Part shown: piece by piece, positions 32,207-39,833 of the stretch
How the letters are laid out: the number at the start of each line of letters is the position of its first letter
How positions within the stretch are numbered: the first letter of the stretch is position 1
Program-made: the position numbers and the translations under genes
Notes under the pieces: model-generated
Databases searched by the model: none
Told to the model about the DNA's origin: nothing
The model's input: only the letters and a program-made list of their open reading frames with translations
Source of the DNA: DATMXS01 sp050260275
Lineage (GTDB): Bacteria; Acidobacteriota; Terriglobia; Bryobacterales; Bryobacteraceae
Direction of reading: 5' to 3'
NCBI GenBank assembly: GCA_050260275.1
Contig: JBLNBX010000226.1
Span: 1 to 50,617 of the forward strand
DNA length: 50,617 nucleotides

Positions 32207-34117
32207 TTACTTCTTGAGCAGCAAGTAGATAATTGTCACTAACGCAAGGACGAACAGCACCGCAAGGATAGCCACGAGCAGCGTCAGGCTCTTGCTGCTC
32301 GCGGCCGCCGCGGGGGCGGGGGGCTGCACCGGCGCAGGCTGCGGCGTCATCATTGGTTGCTGCATCTGCGGCATTTGCATCTGCTGCATCTGCATAGGTG
32401 GCATCTGCGGCTGCATGCCCGGCATCTGCATTCCCGGCGCCTGACCCATCTGAGGCGGCTGCATACCCGGAGCAGGCATCGCACCCGGCATTCCGGGTTG
32501 CGCCATACCGCCCGGCATCGGCTGGCCGGGCATCCCCGGTATCGGCGCCCCCGGCACAGGGGGTTGCGCCGGTGGAGGCACGCTGGCGACCGGCGATTGG
32601 CCGAACATCCGCGTGAACTCGCCGGGGCCGGAAGCCGGTGGCGGCGGGGCAGGGAACGGAGTGGATTGAGGCGCGGCTGCCGAGAACGCGCTAGTAGCGC
32701 TCGACGGGCCAGCCGGGGGTGGCGGTCCGAAGGCGGGCGCGGGCGTTCCCGAGAAGCCCTCAAACCCAGGTGCCGAGGGGGTAGACGGGGCGGGCGGCGC
32801 GCCGAAAGGCATCGCTCCGCCGGAGGGAGTTGGGGGCGCTCCGGCCGGACGCGGTTGACCCGGCACGGGTGCGCCGAAATCGTCCGGCCCCGCTTGTGAT
32901 GGGGCCGAGAACAGTCTCGTGAACTCGCCGGGCGCCGAGGACTGCGGCGGAGGTGCGGACACTGACGGAGACGCCGGAGATGGCGAGGCCGCCTGGAACA
33001 GCGCCGTGAATGACGATGGCTCTCCCTGCGGCGGTGCTGGCGGACCCGCCTTGGGACCGGCAGCCGGCGCGCCCGGAGAAGCTGGGGCATCAGGCGGGGC
33101 GGCCGCCGGCCAATCCTTCATGTCCGGCTCCCGCTTGGCCGGTTCCTGCTGCGCCAGCGGCGAGATTCCGAACAGCATCGTGAACTCGCCCGGCTCGGAT
33201 TCCGCGGGTGCGGAAGGCTTCGGCGGCGGCGCAACCGGAGCTGCCGGAGGCGCAGGCGGCGGCGGGGCAGGCGGCGGCGTGGGCCGCGGAGGTTCCGAAG
33301 CCTGCGTGGTGCGAGGTGGGAAATCGGGTTCGGCCGGCGGAACAACGGGCTTCGAGAACAGTGCGGTGAACTCGCCAACGGCGGGCTGCTGGGCTGCGGG
33401 CGGAGGCGCAGCCTCTACAGGCGGCTCGGAAGCCGGCCGGGGAGGCGGCGCGGCCGCGGGCGGGCTAACAGGGGGCAGCGGCTCGGCGGGAGGCGCCGGC
33501 GGCGTCGAGAACAGAGCAGTGAACTCACCGATGGAGGGTCGCGCCGCGGGTGTCTGGGGCGGAGATGGCCGCTCGGGTGCAGCGGTCTCGGGAGGCGCCG
33601 CATCTCGCGGCATCTCGCCGCCGGCAGCCGCGGGTGGCTGCTCTTCCTGCTCGCCGACCGTGGCGCGGAAAAGCCCGGTGAACGACTCAGCAGCCTGTGG
33701 TGCGGCTGGCGGCTGGGGCGCGCCGGACGCGGGCTGCGGTCCGGGGAAGGCAGGTATCTTCCAGCGCTGCGCGCGTGTCAGCCGGTCCGGCTCGCGGATA
33801 GGACCCGTGGGTTCGGGCGCGCGCTGCTGCTCCACCCACTGGCGCAAGCCTTGAAAGTCGGGCAGCGGCTCCGTCACGGCGTACGGCATGCCTTTGTGGT
33901 CGTCGATTTCGAGTATGTACCGCCGCTTATCGGGAGACGGATCCATCGAGAGCTGCAGGACGGCGTTGAGCAGCGGCTCGCGGCCTTGCCCCCGCCCTCC
34001 GTAGATGATGTGCACCAGAACTTCGCGGTTTGTGGCGATCTCCCGCGCCCGGAACGTCTTCGACTCTCCGTCGTTGACGATCACTTCGCCGAGTTCATAC
34101 TTCCTATCGAGGTCCAT
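32207..34117 (-). CDS. Tail-anchored protein: kinase N-lobe fragment, seven FTx[LM]F motifs, Pro-rich linkers
   Basis: The 636-residue protein has three parts. Residues about 5-97 align by eye with the N-lobe of the nearby Ser/Thr kinases (RKYELGEVIVNDGESKTFRA; YAVTEPLPDFQGLRQW at the hinge), but the catalytic Lys is His (VLVHII) and there is no C-lobe, HRD or DFG. Residues about 100-608 are Pro/Ala-rich and probably disordered. They carry seven spaced motifs: ESFTGLF (144), GEFTALF (197), GEFTALF (248), GEFTMLF (310), SSFTALF (368), GEFTRLF (397), GEFTRMF (499). Residues 540-590 are Met/Gln/Pro-rich. A transmembrane helix at about 609-634 ends in LLLKK, so the bulk should face the cytoplasm. 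The gene stands alone between two tssK genes, on the opposite strand. I infer a membrane-tethered scaffold, perhaps read by the neighbouring kinases or a forkhead-type binder. No function is known to me. Confidence 0.85.
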   Translation of the reverse strand: MDLDRKYELGEVIVNDGESKTFRAREIATNREVLVHIIYGGRGQGREPLLNAVLQLSMDPSPDKRRYILEIDDHKGMPYAVTEPLPDFQGLRQWVEQQRAPEPTGPIREPDRLTRAQRWKIPAFPGPQPASGAPQPPAAPQAAESFTGLFRATVGEQEEQPPAAAGGEMPRDAAPPETAAPERPSPPQTPAARPSIGEFTALFSTPPAPPAEPLPPVSPPAAAPPPRPASEPPVEAAPPPAAQQPAVGEFTALFSKPVVPPAEPDFPPRTTQASEPPRPTPPPAPPPPAPPAAPVAPPPKPSAPAESEPGEFTMLFGISPLAQQEPAKREPDMKDWPAAAPPDAPASPGAPAAGPKAGPPAPPQGEPSSFTALFQAASPSPASPSVSAPPPQSSAPGEFTRLFSAPSQAGPDDFGAPVPGQPRPAGAPPTPSGGAMPFGAPPAPSTPSAPGFEGFSGTPAPAFGPPPPAGPSSATSAFSAAAPQSTPFPAPPPPASGPGEFTRMFGQSPVASVPPPAQPPVPGAPIPGMPGQPMPGGMAQPGMPGAMPAPGMQPPQMGQAPGMQMPGMQPQMPPMQMQQMQMPQMQQPMMTPQPAPVQPPAPAAAASSKSLTLLVAILAVLFVLALVTIIYLLLKK

Positions 34118-34220
34118 GCCGGGGTTGCAGGAACAGTTTACACCCGCCGCGGCTCTCAGAGAGAGTAAGGAAACTCACGTAAATGTGGCTCAGCACTCGA
34201 TTCCCTGCGATAGGGCCGCT

Positions 34221-34226
34221 TATAAT
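34221..34226 (+). promoter_or_regulatory. TATAAT -10-like box upstream of tssK2
   Basis: A perfect TATAAT lies 21 bases before the tssK2 start, in the 130-base gap between the divergent starts at 34117 and 34248. No good -35 is seen 16-18 bases upstream, so an activator may be needed. In GC-rich DNA a perfect -10 hexamer is notable. Confidence 0.4.
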
Positions 34227-34247
34227 ACGTCATTCGGAGCCGGATGG

Positions 34248-35591
34248 ATGAAGAACCTTTCCAGACTCGTGTGGTCTGAGGGTATGTATCTGGGCCCGCA
34301 CCATTTCCAGGCCCAAAGCCGGTATTTCGAGGACACGGCGCGGTTCGCCATATCCAGTCTGTCGTTCGCACCCTACGGCCTCAGCGGCTGTGAACTCGAT
34401 GCCGAGGCGCTGCGGAACGGAACGCTCTCCCTGGTACACGCGCGCGGCATCTTTCCGGACGGGCTCGTCTTCCAGGTGCCCGATTGCGACCCCGCGCCCG
34501 CGCCGCGCGCGATCGCGGACCTCTTCTCACCGGTGCGCGAAAGCATGACGGCGCACCTGGCGATTCCCGCCATGCGGCCCGATTCCCGCAACACGTCGTT
34601 GGAAGAGAGCGATGGTGCGCGTTTCATCGCTGAGACGCGCATGATCCACGACGAAAACACCGGCCGCGACGAGAAGCCGGTGCGGCTGGGGCGGAAGAAC
34701 CTGCGGCTCCTGCTCGATCCGGAGCTTACGCCGGACTACGTATCACTGCCGTTGGCGCGGATAACGCGCGACAGTTCCGGCTCGTTTATTTTCGATCCCG
34801 AATTTATTCCGCCGGTTGTGGATATCTCGGCGAGCGACCGGTTATTAATGCTGTTGCGCCGGCTCATCGAGATCATGGAGGACAAGAGCGCCAGCCTCTC
34901 GGCCGCGAAGCAAGGCGGCAGAAGCGCGGCGGGATGGTCCAGCGAAGAGGTGGCCCGCTTCTGGTTCCTGCACAGCGTCAACGCGGGACTGGCGACGCTG
35001 CGCCACCTGTGCTTCGCCCGGCGGGGTCATCCGGAGCACCTTTTTCTGGAGATGTCGCGCCTGGCGGGCGCGCTGTGCACCTTCGGGATGGAGTCGCACC
35101 CGCGAACGCTTCCCGTTTACGACCACGACAACCTGGAGCAGTGCTTCGGCGCGCTCGACCTGCACATACGCACGCATCTCGAGGCGCTCATGCCAACCAA
35201 CTGCGTGCGCATTCCGCTCGAAGCCTCGGCGCACTGCTTCTGGGCGGGCGCGATCAGTGACCAGCGCTGCCTGGCGCGCGCCAAGTGGGTGTTCGCGATC
35301 AGCTCACCGATAGGCGAGGCGGACCTGATCGAGCGCGTGCCGAGGCTGGTGAAGATCTGTTCGCGGGATTTTGTTCCTAAGCTCGTGCAGCGCGCCCTGC
35401 CGGGACTGGTGCTCACGCACCTGCCGGTGCCGCCGGCGGCCGTGTCGCCGCGCATCGAGACGCAGTACTTCGGAATCAACCGCGCCGGCCCGTGCTGGGA
35501 TCACATGGTCCAGACGCGTCAGGTGGGAATCTACGTTCCGGGCGAAATCCCCAACCCGGAGATCGAGCTGATGGTGATCTTGGAGTCGTAG
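34248..35591 (+). CDS. tssK: T6SS baseplate protein TssK, copy 2
   Basis: The 447-residue protein has the same TssK pattern as copy 1: LVWSEGMYLGPHHFQAQSRY, FAPYGLSGCELDAEAL, RGIFPDGLVFQVPDCD, FIAETRMIHDENTGRDE, DPEFIPPVVDISASD, VNAGLATLRHLCFARRGHPE and, at the end, YFGINRAGPCWDHMVQTRQ and YVPGEIPNPEIELMVIL. The ATG at 34248 is chosen because the conserved part starts there and GGAG lies about 8 bases upstream; the frame is open further upstream but holds only shadow sequence. It is followed after 3 bases by tssL and then tssM, the usual core order, so this copy is likely the one joined to the membrane complex. Identity to copy 1 looks moderate, so the duplication is old. Confidence 0.95.
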   Translation: MKNLSRLVWSEGMYLGPHHFQAQSRYFEDTARFAISSLSFAPYGLSGCELDAEALRNGTLSLVHARGIFPDGLVFQVPDCDPAPAPRAIADLFSPVRESMTAHLAIPAMRPDSRNTSLEESDGARFIAETRMIHDENTGRDEKPVRLGRKNLRLLLDPELTPDYVSLPLARITRDSSGSFIFDPEFIPPVVDISASDRLLMLLRRLIEIMEDKSASLSAAKQGGRSAAGWSSEEVARFWFLHSVNAGLATLRHLCFARRGHPEHLFLEMSRLAGALCTFGMESHPRTLPVYDHDNLEQCFGALDLHIRTHLEALMPTNCVRIPLEASAHCFWAGAISDQRCLARAKWVFAISSPIGEADLIERVPRLVKICSRDFVPKLVQRALPGLVLTHLPVPPAAVSPRIETQYFGINRAGPCWDHMVQTRQVGIYVPGEIPNPEIELMVILES

Positions 35592-35594
35592 ACG

Positions 35595-36332
35595 ATGGGA
35601 ACCTTCTCGACCGGGCCGGCTACAGCGGAAACCTGGGCCGGCCAGCGCCGCCCGGACAACCTTGCGCTGGCGTTCCAGGAAGTGCTGACCGCGATAGTGC
35701 GCCTGCGCTCGAACCGGCAGGTGGTGACCGACGCCGAGGTGTTCCGCGCGCAGATTCGCGAAGCGCTGCGGGTGGCGGACCAGGAAGCACGCAACCGTGG
35801 GTACACGAGCGAGCAGAGCAAGCTTGCGGTATTCGCGGTGGTGGCGTTCCTGGACGAATCCATCCTGAACCTGCAGCAGCCGGTGTTCGCCGCATGGCCG
35901 CGCAAACCCATGCAAGAGGAGCTGTTCGGCGTTCACGTGGCAGGCGAGCACTTCTTCCAGAACATCCAGCGCCTGCTGGCGATGCGCGACGGCCACGACG
36001 TGGCTGACGTGCTGGAGGTGTACGAGCTGTGCCTGCTGCTCGGCTACCGCGGGCGCTACGGGATGGCAGGGCAGGGCGAGCTGCGCTCCGTGATCGAGAC
36101 TGTGCGCGAGAAGATGCGCCGGATTCGCGGCGGGACCGGCGAGCTGTCGCCACGGTGGATGCCGCCGCCCGGAGGCGCGCCGGCCAGGCGCGACGACCCA
36201 TGGGTGAAACACCTTATGTGGGGCGCGATAGGGTCCGCGGTGCTGGCGCTGGCGCTGTTCGGCGCATATTCCGTCACGCTCAGCTCGGGCGCTTCAGATA
36301 TAACGACCATCGCGGCCCAGAGCCGCCAATAG
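35595..36332 (+). CDS. tssL: T6SS membrane-complex protein TssL (DotU/IcmH type)
   Basis: The 245-residue protein has the DotU cytoplasmic domain (LALAFQEVLTAIVRLRSNRQ, REALRVADQEARNRGY, VVAFLDESILNLQQPVFAAW, FFQNIQRLLAMRDGHDVADV, LEVYELCLLLGYRGRYGMAG) and a single C-terminal transmembrane helix at about 207-229. It lacks the OmpA-like peptidoglycan-binding extension of some TssL proteins, so cell-wall anchoring must come from another protein. It starts 3 bases after tssK2 and ends 13 bases before tssM. Confidence 0.95.
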   Translation: MGTFSTGPATAETWAGQRRPDNLALAFQEVLTAIVRLRSNRQVVTDAEVFRAQIREALRVADQEARNRGYTSEQSKLAVFAVVAFLDESILNLQQPVFAAWPRKPMQEELFGVHVAGEHFFQNIQRLLAMRDGHDVADVLEVYELCLLLGYRGRYGMAGQGELRSVIETVREKMRRIRGGTGELSPRWMPPPGGAPARRDDPWVKHLMWGAIGSAVLALALFGAYSVTLSSGASDITTIAAQSRQ

Positions 36333-36345
36333 GGAGCCGCACACG

Positions 36346-39300
36346 ATGGCACGCACCTACTTGCTCATCTCCGGACTGTTCGGCTACATGATCTTCGCGT
36401 GGTTCGCCGCGCAACTGTTTGGGCTCACGGGCATCGACGCGTACTTCGTCCGGGGCATCCTCTGGGCACTCGGCCTCAGCGGCGCGGGCATTTTCTACTG
36501 GTGGCAGTCGCGCAAGGACAAGCAGGCCGCCGCGCAGGCGGGCGCTCCGGGCGGGGGCGCGATGGCGTTTGGCGCGGGCGCGGCGGACGACGTCCTGCGC
36601 ACGGTTCGCGAGGCAGAAGCGCGGCTGGCGCAGTCGAACGTGGCAAGGGGAGCAAGGATCGGCAGCCTCCCCGTGGTGTTTGTGCTGGGCGCTAGCGGCT
36701 CGGCGAAGACAAATACCGTGGTGCGCTCAGGACTCGAGCCGGAGCTGCTGGCCGGTCAGGTGTTCCAGGACACGACAGTTCTGCCCACGCGCGGAGCGAA
36801 CCTGTGGTTCGCGCGGCAGACGGTGATCGTGGAGGCCGGAGGTCCGGTCGCCGCGGACCCGCAAGCGTGGTCGCAGCTCGTGAAGCGCGTCGATCCCGGA
36901 CGCATGAAGGGCGAGGGAGCGCCGCGGGCGGCTGTGGTCTGCTTCGACCTGGAGGAGTTCACCAAGCCCGGCGCCGCCGAGAACGCCGCCGCGACGTCGC
37001 GTATGCTACACGCGCGCCTCAGCGAGGTATCGCAACAGCTCGGCATAAGTTTCCCCGTCTACGTGATGTTCACGAAAGCGGACCGGCTGCCGTTCTTCCT
37101 GGACTACGTGCGCAACCTGACGAGCGAGGAGGCGGCGCAGGTATTCGGCGCGACGCTCCCCATGGACGCCGCGGCCGGCGAGGGCGTCTACGCCGAGCAG
37201 GCCACGCAGAAGCTGAACGCCGCGTTCGACGAGTTGTTCTACTCCGCGGCGGACAAGCGTGTGGACTACCTCGGGCGCGAGCACGCTCCCGAAAGACTGC
37301 CGGGGGCATACGAGTTTCCGCGCGAATTCCGCAAGTTGCGCTCCATGCTGGTGCAGTTCCTGGTGGACCTGTGCCGGCCCAGCCAGTTGAGCGCCACGCC
37401 GTTCCTGCGCGGCTTCTACTTTTCGGGCGTGAGGCCGGTGGTGGTGGCAGACGCGCCGCAGCAGGCTGCGCCACGCCCGCAGCAAGCGGCTTTCCAGCCT
37501 GCCGGAAGCGCAACCGGAGTCTTCCGCGCGCCGCTCCAGCAGCAGCAACCCGCTCAGATGCCGCGCCCCGGTGGAACGCGCCGCGTCCCGCAGTGGGTCT
37601 TCCTGACCCACTTCTGGAGCGACGTCGTGCTCGGCGACAGCGCCGCCACAGCCGTTTCGAGCGCAAGCGTGAAGGCGAGCGCTGCGAGGCGCGCCTTGTT
37701 TGCCGCAGCGGCGGGGCTGTGCCTGATCTACGCTGGGCTAGCCACCGTATCCTTTGTCAAGAACCGCGCACTCGAATCTCGCGTGCTCGAGGCCGCGCGC
37801 GGCATCTCGGCCACGCCGGTTTCCACGGCGGAGATACCCAGTGCGGACGCCCTTAAGCGCCTCGACGCGCTGCGCGCGGAGGTCGCCAAGCTAAGCGCGT
37901 ATCACCGTGACGGCGCTCCGCTAAGCATGCGGTGGGGGCTCTATGTCGGCAACCGGCTCTTCCCGGACGTTTACCGGCTGTACTTTGGCAAGTTCCGCGC
38001 CGTGCTGTTCGGCTCGATGCAGCAGGACATGGTTGATTACCTGGGGCGGTTGCCTGCCTCGCCGCAGCCAACCGACTCCTACTCCCCGCCTTACAACACG
38101 CTGAAGGCCTACCTGCTGACCACTTCCGAGCACAAGCGGCCCATGCGCGAGTTCCTCGCTCCGTACCTGCTACAGCGCTGGAGCGAAGGCCGCTCGATCG
38201 ATCCGGAGCGCATCGCGCTGGCACAGAAACAGTTCGAGTTCTACGCGGATGAGCTGCCAGCGGGCAACCCGTTCTCCGCCGTGCACGACAGTACCGCTGT
38301 CGAGCGGGCGCGCGCATACCTGAACAAGTTCAACGCCGACGAGCGCATCTACCAGGCTCTGATCGGTGAGGCGGGGCGCTCGGCGCAGAATATCAACTTC
38401 AACCGCATGTTCCCGAACGATGCGGTCCTGAACACGCGCGAGGTGCGCGGAGCGTTCACGAAGGACGGCTGGAAGTTCATGCAGGCGGCGTTCAAGTCGC
38501 CGGACAAGATTTTCGGCGGCGAGAGTTGGGTGCTGGGCCCGCAGACGTTCGCGAACCTGGACAGGGCGCAACTCGAGGCGCGCCTGCGCGGCTTCTACTA
38601 CCGTGACTTCATCGCCGAGTGGCGCGAGTTTCTCAACGCGGCGCGCGTGTCGTATTTCAGCGGGCCTGCGGACGCGGCAAAGAAGCTGGGGACGATCTCG
38701 TCAAACAACTCCCCGCTCCTGGCGCTGTTCTGCCTGGTTTCCGACCACACCAACGTGGATGTGCCGGAGATCAAGCAGGCATTCCAGGCGCCTCAGCACG
38801 TTGTGCCGCCGGCCTGCCAGAGCCAGTACGTGCTCCCGCCGAACCAACAGTACATGGCCAGCCTGCTAAAGCTGCAAACCCTTATCCAGGAGGTGGCGCA
38901 GAGTTCGCAGGGCACCAACGATCCAGCAGCAAGCCAGACCACTGCAGCCGCGGCCGAGGCGCTGCAAATCACCGGACAGGTGGCGCAGCAGTTCGCCATC
39001 GACCGCGAGGCAAACGTGCCCGGTACGGTCAAGAAGCTGATGGAGGACCCCATCACGCAGGTGCAGCGCATCGTGCGCGGCATGGGACCGGCGGAACTCG
39101 CGGCGGCCGGAAAGACGCTGTGCGGCCAGTTCAACGGGCTCATGTCGAAGTACCCGTTCAATCCCAACTCGCAGGTGCAAGCCACTATCGACGAGGTGAA
39201 CGCGTTCTTCCGACCGCCGGACGGAGCTTTGTGGGCGTTTTACACACAGAACCTCGAGAACAAGCTGGTTCAGAAGCAGGGCACGCTCTACGTTCCGAAG

Positions 39301-39825
39301 CCGGGGGCGCCCATGCAGGTGACCTCGGCGTTCATGTCGTTCTTCAACCGCGCGGCGGCGTTCGCCAACGCCGTGTACGCGGGGGGCGCGCAGCGGCCAC
39401 AGCTTCCGTACACGCTCCGCGCCGACCTGAGCGGCAGCAACCAGAGCCTCTCGGTGACGCTCGAAGGCCAGCAGTACAGCGCGGCGGCCGGCAGGGCGAC
39501 GGCACAGAAGTTCGTCTGGCCGGGCCCGGCTCCCAACGCGACGATGCAGGTGAAGTTCGGCGATGAACCGTTCAACTGGCCGCGATACGAGGGCCCGTGG
39601 GCGGCGTTCGAGTTCTTCGGCGATTCCGAGGAGCGTTCGGCGCCGACTGGTTCGGTGTACCACCTCGAATGGCGGTTGCGGACCGGCCAGTCCGGGCGCA
39701 CTGTCTCGACGGCCAGCGGCCAGCCGGTGTCGGTGCGGCTCGATCTGGATATGATGGGCGGCCCGCCGATCTTCCGCAAAGGGTACTTCTCCGGGTGGGG
39801 TTGCACGGCTAACGTGGCGCGGTAG
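36346..39825 (+). CDS. tssM: T6SS membrane-complex protein TssM (IcmF type)
   Basis: The 1159-residue protein has two N-terminal membrane helices (about 5-27 and 35-53), a cytoplasmic NTPase-like domain and a third helix at about 446-468. A large periplasmic region follows, ending in the DUF1215/IcmF-C-like part (TLEGQQYSAAAGRATAQKFV, WPRYEGPWAAFEFFGDSE). The P-loop reads GASGSAKT (115-122); the canonical Gly before Lys is Ala, so nucleotide binding may be weak or lost, as in some other TssM proteins. Further matches are FPVYVMFTKADRLPFFLDYV and LGREHAPERLPGAYEFPREF. It spans the envelope and joins TssL, TssK and, in most systems, the lipoprotein TssJ. No TssJ gene is seen in the window. Confidence 0.95.
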   Translation: MARTYLLISGLFGYMIFAWFAAQLFGLTGIDAYFVRGILWALGLSGAGIFYWWQSRKDKQAAAQAGAPGGGAMAFGAGAADDVLRTVREAEARLAQSNVARGARIGSLPVVFVLGASGSAKTNTVVRSGLEPELLAGQVFQDTTVLPTRGANLWFARQTVIVEAGGPVAADPQAWSQLVKRVDPGRMKGEGAPRAAVVCFDLEEFTKPGAAENAAATSRMLHARLSEVSQQLGISFPVYVMFTKADRLPFFLDYVRNLTSEEAAQVFGATLPMDAAAGEGVYAEQATQKLNAAFDELFYSAADKRVDYLGREHAPERLPGAYEFPREFRKLRSMLVQFLVDLCRPSQLSATPFLRGFYFSGVRPVVVADAPQQAAPRPQQAAFQPAGSATGVFRAPLQQQQPAQMPRPGGTRRVPQWVFLTHFWSDVVLGDSAATAVSSASVKASAARRALFAAAAGLCLIYAGLATVSFVKNRALESRVLEAARGISATPVSTAEIPSADALKRLDALRAEVAKLSAYHRDGAPLSMRWGLYVGNRLFPDVYRLYFGKFRAVLFGSMQQDMVDYLGRLPASPQPTDSYSPPYNTLKAYLLTTSEHKRPMREFLAPYLLQRWSEGRSIDPERIALAQKQFEFYADELPAGNPFSAVHDSTAVERARAYLNKFNADERIYQALIGEAGRSAQNINFNRMFPNDAVLNTREVRGAFTKDGWKFMQAAFKSPDKIFGGESWVLGPQTFANLDRAQLEARLRGFYYRDFIAEWREFLNAARVSYFSGPADAAKKLGTISSNNSPLLALFCLVSDHTNVDVPEIKQAFQAPQHVVPPACQSQYVLPPNQQYMASLLKLQTLIQEVAQSSQGTNDPAASQTTAAAAEALQITGQVAQQFAIDREANVPGTVKKLMEDPITQVQRIVRGMGPAELAAAGKTLCGQFNGLMSKYPFNPNSQVQATIDEVNAFFRPPDGALWAFYTQNLENKLVQKQGTLYVPKPGAPMQVTSAFMSFFNRAAAFANAVYAGGAQRPQLPYTLRADLSGSNQSLSVTLEGQQYSAAAGRATAQKFVWPGPAPNATMQVKFGDEPFNWPRYEGPWAAFEFFGDSEERSAPTGSVYHLEWRLRTGQSGRTVSTASGQPVSVRLDLDMMGGPPIFRKGYFSGWGCTANVAR

Positions 39826-39833
39826 GAGGCGAC

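Noticed and set aside
32350..32620. Met/Gln/Pro repeats in the tail-anchored protein read as a DNA tandem repeat or CRISPR-like array
   Set aside because: Units vary in length and sequence and fit a low-complexity coding region in frame; there are no constant repeats with unique spacers.
32919..33854. Plus-strand frame of 311 codons, Gly/Ala-rich
   Set aside because: It is the complement of the Pro-rich coding sequence (CCG/GGC codons), so its Gly-richness is an artefact.
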